Under the pieces are notes generated by a model. The model was given only the letters and a program-made list of their open reading frames with translations. It did no database searches and was not told the DNA's origin. DNA of 64,000 nt from Luteimonas aestuarii (GTDB lineage: Bacteria; Pseudomonadota; Gammaproteobacteria; Xanthomonadales; Xanthomonadaceae), in assembly GCF_004357985.1 (NCBI RefSeq), contig NZ_SMTF01000016.1, positions 23,484-87,483 of the forward strand, read 5' to 3'. Below, piece by piece: positions 45,466-55,808 of the stretch (its first letter is position 1; each line of letters begins with the position of its first letter). A program made the translations under genes and the position numbers.

Positions 45466-45954
45466 CTAGCCGCGGAAATCCTGGTGGCATGCGCTGCAGG
45501 ACTCGCCGATGTTCTTCGCCGCTTCGTTGGCGCCAGCGCAGTTGAGGGGTGGCGACGAGAGCGTCGCATCCAGCGTGGCGCGGAATTGCCCGGCGTGCCC
45601 GGCGAAGCGACGGTCATCGCGCAGATCGGCGAATGCAGGCTCCAGGTCGTTGCCCAGGCTTCGCAGCGACTGCAGGTGGGGCAGGATGTCGGTGGGGTTG
45701 CAGCGGTTGGCCTCGATCTTCTCGCGCATCTGCGCCATGTGTGCCGAGAACAGGTGCATGGTGGCGTTGGGGTAGTGGTCGCGCCAGGTCTTGCGGGCCT
45801 CCAGTGCGCGCAACAGCATCACCACCGCCACGATGCCCAGCACCAGCCCCAGCAGGAACAGGAACAGGTAGCGACCCGCATCGGACGGCTTGCGCTCGTC
45901 GGCATCGACGTGGGGCACGGGAAGCGGGGGACGGTCCTGGCTGGGTGATGGCAT
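45466..45954 (-). CDS. Membrane-anchored cytochrome c' (c-556-like)
   Basis: The 162-residue protein has a transmembrane helix (YLFLFLLGLVLGIVAVVML, about 29-48) and a four-helix cytochrome c'-type domain. The single heme is attached by CSACH (Cys153, Cys156, His157) near the C-terminus, as in cytochrome c'. Maturation needs the Ccm system. The heme ligand is His157. Its electron partner is unknown. It is divergent from tcdA with 65 bases between starts. Confidence 0.85.
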   Translation of the reverse strand: MPSPSQDRPPLPVPHVDADERKPSDAGRYLFLFLLGLVLGIVAVVMLLRALEARKTWRDHYPNATMHLFSAHMAQMREKIEANRCNPTDILPHLQSLRSLGNDLEPAFADLRDDRRFAGHAGQFRATLDATLSSPPLNCAGANEAAKNIGESCSACHQDFRG

Positions 45955-46019
45955 CGCTGGCGCTCCTGGCTGGCTTGGCGGTCAGGATACTACCGCGCCA
46001 CCGAAGATAAACTGCGCAC

Positions 46020-46814
46020 ATGGACGACAGCTTGCGCCAACGTTTCGCTGGCATCGACCGGCTCTATGGAGCCGGCACCGTCGCGCGCCTTGCCGGTGCG
46101 CGCGTGGCCGTGGTCGGCATGGGCGGCGTGGGGTCGTGGGTGGCGGAGGCGCTGGCGCGTTCGGGCGTCGGCCACCTGGTGCTGATCGATGCCGACGACA
46201 TCTGCGTATCCAACACCAACCGCCAGCTGCCGGCGCTGGACGGGCAGTACGGCCGCAACAAGGCCGAAGCCATGGCCGAGCGCTGCCGTGCGATCAATCC
46301 CGCGATCATGGTCGACGCGGTACCGGTGTTCCTGTCGTCCGCGAACATGGCCGACCTGCTGGGCGAGGGCGTCGACCTGGTGCTCGACGCCTGCGACAGC
46401 TTCCGGGTCAAGGTGGAGTTGATCGCCTGGTGTCGGCGGCGCAAGCTGCCGATCGTGGTGTCGGGTTCGGCCGGTGGGCGCACCGATCCCACGCAGGTGC
46501 GGCTGCGCGACCTGTCGCGCACGGAGCACGACGCCCTGCTGGCGCTGGTGCGCAAGAAGCTGCGCGCCGAGTTCAACTTCCCGAAGAACCGCGACCGCTA
46601 CTTCGGCGTGCAGGCGGTGTACTCGCTGGAGAACGTGCAGTACCCGCAGGCCGATGGCAGCGTCTGTGGCATCCGTCCGGCGCTGGGACCGGACGCAGCG
46701 TTCAAGCTCGATTGTGGCGCGGGCCTTGGCGCGGCGACGCACATCACCGGCGCCTTCGCCTTCGCCATGGTGGGCCGGGCGCTGGCATTGCTGTTGAAGA
46801 AGCCGGCGCCGTAG
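46020..46814 (+). CDS. tcdA: tRNA threonylcarbamoyladenosine dehydratase TcdA
   Basis: The 264-residue E1-like enzyme (ThiF/HesA/MoeB fold) cyclises t6A37 of tRNA to ct6A using ATP. The nucleotide-binding loop GMGGVGSW (33-40) and the catalytic Cys region (AGGRTDPTQVRLRDLSRTEHD) are present, with the C-terminal GAATHITGAFAFAMV typical of TcdA/CsdL. The start is ATG immediately after an AT-rich TAAACTG box, so the leader is very short. Confidence 0.93.
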   Translation: MDDSLRQRFAGIDRLYGAGTVARLAGARVAVVGMGGVGSWVAEALARSGVGHLVLIDADDICVSNTNRQLPALDGQYGRNKAEAMAERCRAINPAIMVDAVPVFLSSANMADLLGEGVDLVLDACDSFRVKVELIAWCRRRKLPIVVSGSAGGRTDPTQVRLRDLSRTEHDALLALVRKKLRAEFNFPKNRDRYFGVQAVYSLENVQYPQADGSVCGIRPALGPDAAFKLDCGAGLGAATHITGAFAFAMVGRALALLLKKPAP

Positions 46815-46845
46815 CGCGCCGGGGCCGGCGTGCCGTGTGTGAAGG

Positions 46846-47613
46846 TCAGCGTGCGGGGAGGGCGAACAGGCGCTCTGCATTCCGCGTGGTGGCTTGCGCG
46901 ATCTCTCCCGGCGACACCTTGCGAAGCCGCGCGATGGTGTCGCAAACCACCACCAGTCGCGCGGGTTCGTTGCGCTGGCCGCGGATGCCGGCATCGGGCT
47001 GGTCCGGTGCATCGGTTTCCAGCAGCAGGTACTCCAGCGGCATGGTCGTTGCCAGTTTGCGCAGCCGGTTGGCGCGTTCGTAGGTGACCGGTCCTCCGAG
47101 GCCGATCATGAAGCCGAGCGACCACAGTTGCCGCGCCTGTTCCGGGCTGCCGGAAAAGCTGTGCACCACGCCGCGCAGGCTGCCGATGCGGCGCACTGCC
47201 GCCAGCACCGCGTCCACCGCGCGACGGGCATGCACGATGACCGGCAGGTCGAACTCGCGCGCCAGCCGCAGCTGGCCTTCGAAAAAGGCCAACTGCGCAT
47301 CGGGATCGAGCCCGTCCACGAAAAAATCCAGACCGCATTCGCCCACCGCCACCGGGCGCTCGCGTTCGATCCATGTGCGCAAGGCTTCCAGATCCGTCGA
47401 TGAGTGCTCGGCGAGGTACATCGGGTGCAGGCCGTAGGCCGGAAACAGCCCGTCATCCGCGGCGCAGAGGTCGCGCAGCTTCGGCCAGCCGCCTGCGGAG
47501 ACCGCGGGCACCACCTGGCGGGTCACGCCCGCGTTGCGGGCCCTCGCCATGACGGCGGCGCGGTCGGCATCCAGTTCCGCCGCATCCAGATGGCAGTGGC
47601 TGTCGACCAGCAT
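46846..47613 (-). CDS. TatD-family metal-dependent deoxyribonuclease
   Basis: The 255-residue protein has the TatD signature: DSHCHLD (residues 4-10, metal-binding His), GECGLDFF, PVIVHARRA, GVVHSFSG and LLLETDAPD near the end. TatD enzymes are Mg-dependent 3'-5' exonucleases or hydrolases. The length is normal. It starts four bases after the stop of the small DUF6116 gene and converges with tcdA. Confidence 0.9.
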   Translation of the reverse strand: MLVDSHCHLDAAELDADRAAVMARARNAGVTRQVVPAVSAGGWPKLRDLCAADDGLFPAYGLHPMYLAEHSSTDLEALRTWIERERPVAVGECGLDFFVDGLDPDAQLAFFEGQLRLAREFDLPVIVHARRAVDAVLAAVRRIGSLRGVVHSFSGSPEQARQLWSLGFMIGLGGPVTYERANRLRKLATTMPLEYLLLETDAPDQPDAGIRGQRNEPARLVVVCDTIARLRKVSPGEIAQATTRNAERLFALPAR

Positions 47614-47617
47614 CGGC

Positions 47618-47845
47618 TCAGCGCGGTGCGTCCCGGCCCGCGTCGAGCGGCGGCGCAGGCTCCTTCCGGCGCTTCCAGTTGGCCAGCAGGATCGTGCCAA
47701 GGCCGAGCAGGACTTCATCCACCAGCGGGATCGGATCCGGAATGAACAGGGTCAGCAGGAACAGTCCGCCGGTGATCTTGAACAGCGTGGGATAGCGCAG
47801 CTTGCGTGCCCAGTTGAGGATCGGCAGGAGCAGGGGATTGGCCAT
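47618..47845 (-). CDS. DUF6116 small membrane protein
   Basis: The 75-residue protein contains LLPILNWARKLRYPTLFKITGGLFLLTLFIPDPIPLVDE, one long hydrophobic segment with a central Pro/Asp hairpin, and then a charged tail (NWKRRKEPAPPLDAG). It resembles a family of small proteins named DUF6116 in Xanthomonadaceae. It overlaps nothing and is cotranscribed with tatD. Function unknown. Confidence 0.75.
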   Translation of the reverse strand: MANPLLLPILNWARKLRYPTLFKITGGLFLLTLFIPDPIPLVDEVLLGLGTILLANWKRRKEPAPPLDAGRDAPR

Positions 47846-48057
47846 GGGATCTGTGGTTCGCCGTGATGTCGGGGTCCGGTGGCGCAGCGGTGCGCCAGCC
47901 CATGTGCGCACGCTATCACGCGTCCGGAAGGCCCGGGATCCTGCATGGTTCATGGGGTCGTCAGGTTCATCGGAACTTTTCCGGCATCCATTCAGGAAGG
48001 CGATGCTGGAATGGCCGTGCACCGACAACACAGCGGGCAAGGCCCGAGGAGACAACG

Positions 48058-48849
48058 ATGAAAAACAATACCCTTGCGATCGCCCTGGCCTCGATGCTGG
48101 TCGGCGGCGTGGCCGTCGGCGCCTATCACAACAGCCGCGACAGCGATCGCGACCGTACCCCGGTCGGCGCCGATGCCGTCGGCGAGGAGTTGCCGTTCCT
48201 CGATCGCAACGCCGGTGCCATCGAATATGCCGACGTGATCGACGTGGTGGCCGTCACCGAAAGCCAGCCGCTGTACGCGACCGTGCTCGGCAGCGAGCCG
48301 ATCAGCGAGACCACCACCTCGTCCACCCCTCGCCAGGTCTGCCAGGACGTGGTGGTGCAGGAGCGCCTGCCAGAGCGTGATGGCCTGGTCGGTGGCACCG
48401 TCGCCGGTGCCGTGGTTGGCGGTCTGGTGGGCAACCAGATCGGCGGCGGCAGCGGCCGCAGGCTGGCCACGGTCGCCGGTGCGGTCGGTGGCGGTTTCGC
48501 CGGTCGCGAAATCGACCGTCGCCACGTCGGCGGCCAGGTCGTCGAGCGCGTCGATCGCCAGTGCACCACCGTGCAGGATTCCTCGCAGTCCTCGCGCGTG
48601 GTTGCCTACAACGTGACCTATCGCACCCCCGAGGGCGAGACCCGCAGCATGCGCACGGGCAGCAAGCCCGGCGATCGCATTTCGTTGGGTAGCGAGCAGG
48701 TCGTGGTGGGCTACGACGTGACCTACCGCCATGACGGCATGGAGCACACCGTGCGCATGGACCAGGAGCCGGGTGACCGCCTGCCGGTGGTCGATGGCGA
48801 GGTCATGCTGCGCACCGCGTCGCTGGACACCGGGACCACCCGCAGCTAA
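48058..48849 (+). CDS. Glycine-zipper 2TM-domain protein, exported
   Basis: The 263-residue protein starts with a signal-like helix (TLAIALASMLVGGVAVGAY). A cysteine-bearing middle segment precedes the glycine zipper GTVAGAVVGGLVGNQIGGGSG, which continues GAVGGGFAGREIDR, followed by two repeated beta segments (VVAYNVTYRTPEG and VVVGYDVTYRHDG). It probably sits in the outer membrane or periplasm. It has a clear ribosome binding site (GAGGAGAC). Divergent from the DUF6116 gene; a hairpin follows. Confidence 0.82.
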   Translation: MKNNTLAIALASMLVGGVAVGAYHNSRDSDRDRTPVGADAVGEELPFLDRNAGAIEYADVIDVVAVTESQPLYATVLGSEPISETTTSSTPRQVCQDVVVQERLPERDGLVGGTVAGAVVGGLVGNQIGGGSGRRLATVAGAVGGGFAGREIDRRHVGGQVVERVDRQCTTVQDSSQSSRVVAYNVTYRTPEGETRSMRTGSKPGDRISLGSEQVVVGYDVTYRHDGMEHTVRMDQEPGDRLPVVDGEVMLRTASLDTGTTRS

Positions 48850-48872
48850 TCCCGCACACCGCGTCACCCTGG

Positions 48873-48896
48873 ACGGGCCGGCATTCGCCGGCCCGT
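48873..48896 (+). terminator. Hairpin after the glycine-zipper gene
   Basis: ACGGGCCGGC and GCCGGCCCGT form a ten-base-pair stem with an ATTC loop, 23 bases after the stop. The tail TCCGTTCC is only partly T-rich, so it is a moderate terminator. Confidence 0.65.
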
Positions 48897-49000
48897 TCCG
48901 TTCCAGCGCTGATGGCTTCGGCACTGATGGCCGGTGACGGGTGCCGGTGGCTGCCCGGGCCGATACAATGCGCGTTTTCCGCCCGAAGCCCGACACCGCC

Positions 49001-50164
<1,164 letters not shown>

Positions 50165-50222
50165 TTCGTTTCCCTTCCTTCTTCCCTCGGGAGAAGGTGC
50201 CCGAAGGGCGGATGAGGGTATG

Positions 50223-50258
50223 GCGAAGCGACAGTCGTCCGGACCAGTGTCGCTTCGC
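50223..50258. repeat. Short inverted repeat between gcdH and the GNAT gene
   Basis: GCGAAGCGACA and TGTCGCTTCGC pair perfectly around a 14-base loop. The adjoining stretch CTCGGGAGAAGGTGCCCGAAG resembles a common dispersed element of this group. It may end gcdH transcription. Confidence 0.5.
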
Positions 50259-50314
50259 TGTCCCACCACCCCGAAACCTCTGCCGAGGGGCGAGTGGCTT
50301 CAGGAGCCAGCCAG

Positions 50315-50869
50315 ATGAGTGTTGCCAGCATCCATCTCGAAACCGAACGCTTGCTCCTGCGCTTGCCACGCATCGAGGATTTCGAGCGTTATGCCGAACT
50401 CATGATGGATGTGGAGGCATGCCGCTATATCGGCGGCCACCTGCCGCGCGGTGGCGCCTGGCGCAAGTTCCTGCAGATGCCGGGGGCGTGGGCGTTGCAG
50501 GGCTTCGCGATGTTCTCGGTGGAAGAGAAGGCGACCGGGCGCTGGGTGGGCCAGATGGGGCCATGGCGGCCCGATGGCTGGCCTGGGAACGAAATCGGCT
50601 ACGCATTCCACCCGGATGCGTGGGGGCAGGGCTACGCGCTGGAGTCGGCGGTCGCCGCCATCGACTGGGCGTTCGATACCCTGGGCTGGGACGACATCAT
50701 CCACTGCATCTCGCCTGAGAACATCGCGTCGAAGAAGGTGGCGCATCGGCTGGGTTCGACCCTGCTGCGCGAAGGCCGCGTGCTGCCCGCACCCGCCAAC
50801 GAGGCGCATGTCGAGGTGTGGGGCCAGACCCGCGCGCAGTGGGGCATCAACCGGAAGCGCCTGGCGTGA
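50315..50869 (+). CDS. GNAT N-acetyltransferase, RimJ/RimL type
   Basis: The 184-residue product starts with ETERLLLRLPRIEDFERYAEL and has the RimJ/RimL-like acetyl-CoA site NEIGYAFHPDAWGQGYALESAVAAIDWAF, followed by CISPENIASKKVAHRLG. It acetylates a small molecule or a protein N-terminus; acceptor unknown. AGGAG lies eight bases before ATG 50315. Its stop shares one base with the GST start. Confidence 0.88.
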   Translation: MSVASIHLETERLLLRLPRIEDFERYAELMMDVEACRYIGGHLPRGGAWRKFLQMPGAWALQGFAMFSVEEKATGRWVGQMGPWRPDGWPGNEIGYAFHPDAWGQGYALESAVAAIDWAFDTLGWDDIIHCISPENIASKKVAHRLGSTLLREGRVLPAPANEAHVEVWGQTRAQWGINRKRLA

Positions 50870-51507
50870 TGCGCGTCCACGGCTACTCGGTCTCGGGCAA
50901 CTGCCACAAGCTGCGATTGCTGCTGGCGCAGCTGGGCCGCGATCACGCGTGGGTGGAAGTCGACAGCAGCCGCGGCGAAACCCGTACGCCCGAATACCTG
51001 GCGAAGAATCCCGCCGGCAAGGTGCCGATGCTGGAACTGGACGATGGCCGGGTGCTGGTCGAATCCAACGCCATCCTGCATTTCCTGGCGGACGGCACGC
51101 CGTTCCTGCCGGTCGACCCGTGGCAGCGTGCGCAGGCCTTGAGCTGGATGTTCTTCGAGCAGTACAGCCATGAGCCTTATGTCGCCGTGGCGCGTTTCAT
51201 CCGTGGCTGGACCCCGCTCGATTCGCCGCGCCGTGCCGATCTGCCGCGGCTGCGCGAACGCGGGCACGAGGCGTTCGCGGTGATGGAGCGGCACCTGTCG
51301 GCGCGTCCGTGGTTCACCGGCGACGACTACGGCATCGCCGACATCGCACTGTTCGCCTATACCGACGTCGCCCACCACGGCGGCTTCGAGCTGTCGCCGT
51401 ATCCCGCGATCCGCGACTGGCTGGCGCGCGTGCGCGCGACGCCAGGCTTCATCGCGATGCCCGATCCCGCCTCCGAGAACGCCGCGTTGATCGCGGCCTC
51501 CAACTGA
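50869..51507 (+). CDS. Glutathione S-transferase family protein
   Basis: The 212-residue protein has the GST N-terminal domain (VHGYSVSGNCHKLRLLLAQLG, then NPAGKVPMLELDDGRVLVESNAILHFLADG) and a helical C-terminal domain. The CHK at the helix start is typical of bacterial beta-like GSTs. ATGs overlap with the upstream GNAT stop (TGATG). It is translated from the same message as GNAT and the E1 fusion. Substrate unknown. Confidence 0.87.
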   Translation: MRVHGYSVSGNCHKLRLLLAQLGRDHAWVEVDSSRGETRTPEYLAKNPAGKVPMLELDDGRVLVESNAILHFLADGTPFLPVDPWQRAQALSWMFFEQYSHEPYVAVARFIRGWTPLDSPRRADLPRLRERGHEAFAVMERHLSARPWFTGDDYGIADIALFAYTDVAHHGGFELSPYPAIRDWLARVRATPGFIAMPDPASENAALIAASN

Positions 51508-51519
51508 GCCTCGTCCCGC

Positions 51520-53802
51520 ATGTTCGCAACCGTTCCCGATCCCATCCCGGCCCGCATGAAGGGGCTGAACCGCGCCGAGATCTGCGACGCCAACTTCACC
51601 GCCTTCGTGCAGGGCTGGGACGGACGCGCCGATGCGAAACCCGCCGGGGACGAATCCATCCTCGAAGGCAGCGCGCTGGACGCACGCGGGTTCCGCGAAC
51701 TGTTCGAATCGCAGCTGGTCAGCCGCCACCTCGACCTGATGGCGCGCGTGCTGCGGGTGCAGAACAAGGTGTTCTACACCATCGGTTCCAGCGGCCACGA
51801 AGGCAACGCCATGGTCGCGCGGCTCACGCGCCATACCGATCCGGCGTTCCTGCACTACCGCAGCGGCGGGTTCATGGCCGAGCGCTTCCGCAAGCTGCCG
51901 GGGATGGACCCGGTGATGGATTCGGCACTGTCGTTCGCGGCGTCGAAGGACGACCCGGCCAGTGGCGGCCGCCACAAGGTCTGGGGCAGCAAGCCGCTGT
52001 GGGTGCTGCCGCAGACGTCCACGATCGCTTCGCACCTGCCCAAGGCCTTTGGCACGGCGGTCGCCATCGAGCAGGCCAGGCGCATCGGCCATGCGCTCCC
52101 GGTGCCCGACGACAGCATCGCCATCTGCTCGTTCGGCGATGCCTCCAGCAATCACGCCACCGCGCAAACCGCGTTCAACGTCGCCGCATGGACCGCATAC
52201 CAGAAGCTGCCGGCGCCGGTGCTGTTCGTGTGCGAGGACAACGGCATCGGCATTTCGGTGAAGACGCCGGATGGCTGGGTGGCCCGCAACTTCCGCGACC
52301 GGCCCGACCTCGACTACTTCTATGCCGACGGACTGGACCTGGCCGGTGGTTATGGCGACGTGCAGCGGGCCGTGGAACACTGCCGGCGTACGCGCAGGCC
52401 CACCTTCCTGCACCTGCGCACCACCCGGATCATGGGCCACGCCGGGACCGATTTCGAGATCGAGTGGCGCAGCATCGAGGAATTGTGTGCGGTCGAGGCG
52501 ACTGATCCGCTGCTGCGCAGCGCGGCCATCGCGCTCGAGTCGGGGCTGATGTCGAAGGACGAGGTGCTGGCGCTGTACGAAGCCACGCGCGCGAAGTGTT
52601 TCGCCGCCGCCGAGGATGCCGACCGCCGGCCGCGCCTGACCGAGCTGGCCGACGTGATGGCACCCCTCGCGCCGTACACCCCCAAGGCGGTACAGGCCGA
52701 AGCCACGCGCCCGCCGGATGCCGAGCGCCGCGCGCTGGCCTTCGGCGGTGAGGCGAAGCTGCCGGAGCGGGCGGGTCCGAAGCATCTCGCCATCCAGATC
52801 AACGCCGCGTTGCATGACCTGTTCGCGAAGTATCCCGAAGCGCTGCTGTTCGGCGAGGACGTGGCCCAGAAGGGTGGCGTGTACACGGTCACCAAGGGCC
52901 TGCAGAAGGCGTTCGGCCCGCGCCGCGTGTTCAACACGCTGCTGGACGAAACCGTGATCCTGGGGCTGGCGCAGGGCTACGCCAACATGGGCATGCTGCC
53001 GCTGCCGGAGATCCAGTACCTGGCGTACTTCCACAACGCCTGCGACCAGATCCGCGGCGAGGCGGCCAGCCTGCAGTTCTTCAGCAACGGCCAGTACCGC
53101 AACCCGATGGTGATGCGGATCGCATCGCTGGGCTACCAGCGGGGCTTCGGCGGGCATTTCCACAACGACAACTCGATCACCGCGCTGCGCGACATCCCCG
53201 GCCTGGTCGTCGGTTGCCCGTCGCGCGGCGATGACGCCGCCACCATGCTGCGCACGATGGCGGCCCTGGCGAAGGTGGATGGCCGCGTCTGCGCCTTCCT
53301 CGAACCGATCGCGCTGTACATGGCCAAGGACCTGCACGAAGCCGGCGATGGCGGCTGGCTGACGGAATACCCGTCGCCGGAACAGGCGATGACGCTGGGC
53401 GAGGAACGCGTCTACAACCCGAAGGCGAAGGACTGCGTGATCTTCACCTTCGGCAATGGCGTGCCGATGAGCCTGCGCGCGGCGAAGGCGATCGAGGCGA
53501 AGCATGGCTGGCAGGTGCGGGTGGTAGACCTGCGCTGGCTGGTGCCCCTGAACGAGGCGGCCATCGCGAAGCATGCGGGTGAATGCGACCGCATCCTGGT
53601 CGTGGACGAGGGTCGCCGCAGCGCCGGCGTGGGCGAGGGCATCATCACCGCGGTCGCCGAGGCCGGCTATCGCGCGCGACCGTTCCGCCGCGTGGTGGGG
53701 GCCGACACCTTCACCCCGTTGGCCGGCGCGGCGTTCCTGGTGATTCCGTCGGACGATGAGATAGTGGCCGCGGCGGATTCGCTGGCGGCTGCGAAACCCT
53801 GA
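51520..53802 (+). CDS. 2-oxoacid dehydrogenase E1, fused alpha and beta subunits
   Basis: The 760-residue thiamine-diphosphate enzyme joins an E1-alpha-like half (to about 400) with an E1-beta-like half. The ThDP motif spans GDASSN (about 206) and CEDNGIGIS (about 240). The beta half shows LLFGEDVAQKGGVY, VFNTLLDETVILGLAQGYA, EIQYLAYFHNACDQIRGEA and DLRWLVPLNE. Together they decarboxylate 2-oxo acids, most like the branched-chain complex (BCKDH); the substrate is inferred. Third gene of the GNAT-GST-E1 run. Confidence 0.88.
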   Translation: MFATVPDPIPARMKGLNRAEICDANFTAFVQGWDGRADAKPAGDESILEGSALDARGFRELFESQLVSRHLDLMARVLRVQNKVFYTIGSSGHEGNAMVARLTRHTDPAFLHYRSGGFMAERFRKLPGMDPVMDSALSFAASKDDPASGGRHKVWGSKPLWVLPQTSTIASHLPKAFGTAVAIEQARRIGHALPVPDDSIAICSFGDASSNHATAQTAFNVAAWTAYQKLPAPVLFVCEDNGIGISVKTPDGWVARNFRDRPDLDYFYADGLDLAGGYGDVQRAVEHCRRTRRPTFLHLRTTRIMGHAGTDFEIEWRSIEELCAVEATDPLLRSAAIALESGLMSKDEVLALYEATRAKCFAAAEDADRRPRLTELADVMAPLAPYTPKAVQAEATRPPDAERRALAFGGEAKLPERAGPKHLAIQINAALHDLFAKYPEALLFGEDVAQKGGVYTVTKGLQKAFGPRRVFNTLLDETVILGLAQGYANMGMLPLPEIQYLAYFHNACDQIRGEAASLQFFSNGQYRNPMVMRIASLGYQRGFGGHFHNDNSITALRDIPGLVVGCPSRGDDAATMLRTMAALAKVDGRVCAFLEPIALYMAKDLHEAGDGGWLTEYPSPEQAMTLGEERVYNPKAKDCVIFTFGNGVPMSLRAAKAIEAKHGWQVRVVDLRWLVPLNEAAIAKHAGECDRILVVDEGRRSAGVGEGIITAVAEAGYRARPFRRVVGADTFTPLAGAAFLVIPSDDEIVAAADSLAAAKP

Positions 53803-53839
53803 CGTCACTGACGCCGAATCGGCCGAGTTCCGATCAATC

Positions 53840-53867
53840 CGTCATCCCGGCGCAAGCCGGGACCCAG
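53840..53867 (+). repeat. Half copy of a dispersed repeat
   Basis: CGTCATCCCGGCGCAAGCCG and the next bases (GGACCCAG) form a short TCCCGGC/GCCGGGA hairpin and resemble the left arm of the repeat at 35662. It sits at the beginning of the 473-base gap between the E1 and ygfZ genes. Confidence 0.6.
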
Positions 53868-53920
53868 TGGCTTTTTCTTGGGTTCTTCTCCCGATCGAGG
53901 GAAAGACACCGACGCAGGGC

Positions 53921-53989
53921 GCGCAGGTCCGATGCCACCGCAAGTCGCGGCCCGATATCCGCTTGGTTGCGGCGGCATCGGACCTGCGC
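53921..53989. repeat. Repeat family locus 3, hairpin A
   Basis: 23-base arms pair with one A-C mismatch; the outer stem is shared with locus 2 (GCAGGTCCGATGCC) and the 23-base loop is identical to that of locus 1. It is followed by the GACAGATCCTTGCACG stretch shared with locus 2. Confidence 0.87.
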
Positions 53990-54068
53990 TGGACAGATCC
54001 TTGCACGTTCGGCAAAGGCGAAGCGGCGCTGCCCTTGGCTTTCCGCCCAGCCGCCGGAAAAGTGTGGA

Positions 54069-54137
54069 GGCGCCTGCCGGGGCCGCGCCGACCAAGCGGA
54101 TATCGTGCCGCGAACCGGCGTGGCCCCGGCAGGCGCC
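54069..54137. repeat. Repeat family locus 3, hairpin B (inverted loop)
   Basis: 22-base arms (left GGCGCCTGCCGGGGCCGCG, then CCG) pair with one G-T position around a 25-base loop containing CAAGCGGATATCGTGCCGCG, which is close to the reverse complement of the hairpin A loop. The remaining bases up to the ygfZ stop show no recognisable gene; the tail GACTTGGAAGAACCTTTTT resembles the tail of locus 2. Confidence 0.87.
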
Positions 54138-54275
54138 CTCGACGTCCCCGGACTTGGAAGAACCTTTTTGACGACCGTCCTGACGGCAAACGCGGCTTGC
54201 ATCCCCGGGGCGACGGGAATCAACTCGCGAAACGACGGATCGCTTGAAGCGCCGAGATGTCGCGCTCTGCGAGAA

Positions 54276-55133
54276 TCAGCGCGCCAATCCGTCCAGCAGC
54301 GGCACACGCCGGCAAGGCAGGCCACCTGTCAGGAACGGTCCGTCGCCCGCCTCCAGCGGCATCACCGCCAGCGCCTCGTCGCCTGCGGCGCACACCAGCT
54401 GGCCAAGCGCGCGTTCGCCTTCGGCTGGCAGCACCTCGCCAAGGCTTGCGACGCCCGCGCCCTGCAGCCGGACCAGACCACGCTTGGCCTGCCCGAGGAA
54501 ATGCGTGCGTGCCACGATTTCCTGTCCCGGATAGCAGCCCTTCTTGACGCTGAAGGCCTTCAGCCGCTCCAGCGACAGCTGTTGCGGCGTCCAGGCATCG
54601 GCCTGCGCATGGGGCAGGCGCGGCAGGCCGTGGGCCAGGTCGGCCTGTCGCCAGGCCTGGGCAGCGCTGTCATCAGACGCGGCGGCGACCCCCGTGCGCA
54701 GCGTGCGTGGCTGCAACGCGGTGCCAAGGTCGAGCTCCAGCCCACCGTCATCCCCCGCGGCGAAGCGTGACCCCGACGCGTCGACGGGTGCGACGAAGGC
54801 GCCCGCCGGTTGCACGCCCGCATCCACTCGCACCACCACCTTGCTGCGGAACACATAGCGTTGCAGCTGTGCCGCGAATGCCGTCGGGTCTGCATCCAGC
54901 AGCAGCACCTGCAACGTATCGTCGACGTGCTTGAGCAGGGCGAACAGGGCGATGACGCGACCCTTCGGCGTGAGCCAGCCGCTCCAGTGCCAGTGTCCGG
55001 GCGCCAGCGCGGCCACGTCGCTCATGAACTGCGCTTGCGCGAACGCCACCGCATCGCGGCCTTCGAGCGTCAGGGAGGCGATGCCGGGAATGGCGGAAAA
55101 CCGGCCTTCCCGGATGGGCTGCTTGTCGGACAT
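54276..55133 (-). CDS. ygfZ: YgfZ/GcvT-fold iron-sulfur cluster protein
   Basis: The 285-residue protein is a COG0354 member with the signature KGCYPGQE (about 197-204, with the key Cys) followed by EIVARTHFLGQAKRGL. It uses folate to help assemble or repair Fe-S clusters in some enzymes. The region resembles GcvT domains without glycine-cleavage activity. It is divergent from the sdhAF4 gene, 40 bases between starts. Chosen start MSDKQPIREG. Confidence 0.9.
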   Translation of the reverse strand: MSDKQPIREGRFSAIPGIASLTLEGRDAVAFAQAQFMSDVAALAPGHWHWSGWLTPKGRVIALFALLKHVDDTLQVLLLDADPTAFAAQLQRYVFRSKVVVRVDAGVQPAGAFVAPVDASGSRFAAGDDGGLELDLGTALQPRTLRTGVAAASDDSAAQAWRQADLAHGLPRLPHAQADAWTPQQLSLERLKAFSVKKGCYPGQEIVARTHFLGQAKRGLVRLQGAGVASLGEVLPAEGERALGQLVCAAGDEALAVMPLEAGDGPFLTGGLPCRRVPLLDGLAR

Positions 55134-55173
55134 GGGCCCCGGAATTAAACTTTCGTTCGTGAAAGATCGCGAC

Positions 55174-55335
55174 ATGATAGGCGACACATCCCCGCAACCG
55201 GACCCGCCGCAGGCGGAAAACCCTGTTGCAGGAACCGCTGACGCCCGGCCTGCCGCCGAAGTCGGGGGCCGCGAGGGCCTCGATCCGACACGCTACGGCG
55301 ATTGGGAAAAGAACGGTCGCTGCATCGACTTTTGA
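55174..55335 (+). CDS. SdhAF4-like succinate dehydrogenase assembly factor (DUF1674)
   Basis: The 53-residue product ends with GREGLDPTRYGDWEKNGRCIDF-like sequence, broken here as GLDPTRYGDWEKNGR then CIDF, the hallmark of DUF1674/SdhAF4. In mitochondria and alphaproteobacteria this family binds flavinated SdhA and promotes its maturation. It lies 77 bases before sdhC in the sdh run, which supports the call. ATG 55174 was chosen; GTG 55159 is also possible. Confidence 0.85.
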   Translation: MIGDTSPQPDPPQAENPVAGTADARPAAEVGGREGLDPTRYGDWEKNGRCIDF

Positions 55336-55412
55336 ATGATTGCGCGGCCGGCAGCGACCGGCCACGCTCCAGCCACGCGGCACGGGCCGCCAGCGAGGAG
55401 AGCTGACCAGCG

Positions 55413-55808
55413 ATGGCACATCGAGAAAGACCCCTGTCGCCGTTCATGCTGGGGCAGACCTACCGCTTCCAGATCACCTCGGTGATGTCGTTCCTGCACC
55501 GTGTCACGGGCATCGTCGCCTCGTTCGGCGCGTTCGTACTGGCCTGGTGGCTGCTGTCGGTGGCGCAGGGCGGTGAAGCCTACCTGCGCGCAGTCGAGTG
55601 CCTGGGGTCGCCGCTGGGCAGGATCGGCCTGTTCGCCATCTCGCTGTCGGTGGTTTACCACCTGCTCAATGGCATCCGCCACCTGATGTGGGACGCGGGC
55701 ATGGGCTTCGAGATCCCCGAGGTCTATCGCTCCGGCTACACCGTCCTGGCGCTGGCCGCGGTGCTGACGGCGCTGATCTGGTTCGTCGCGTTGCGGGGTG
55801 GGGCATGA
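55413..55808 (+). CDS. sdhC: Succinate dehydrogenase cytochrome b556 subunit SdhC
   Basis: The 131-residue membrane subunit has the family start RPLSPFMLGQTYRFQITSVMS with HR in SFLHRVTGIVAS, three helices, and the heme ligand His in YHLLNGIRHLMWDAG. It anchors SdhAB and binds ubiquinone together with SdhD. GAGGAG precedes the start. It overlaps sdhD by four bases. Confidence 0.93.
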   Translation: MAHRERPLSPFMLGQTYRFQITSVMSFLHRVTGIVASFGAFVLAWWLLSVAQGGEAYLRAVECLGSPLGRIGLFAISLSVVYHLLNGIRHLMWDAGMGFEIPEVYRSGYTVLALAAVLTALIWFVALRGGA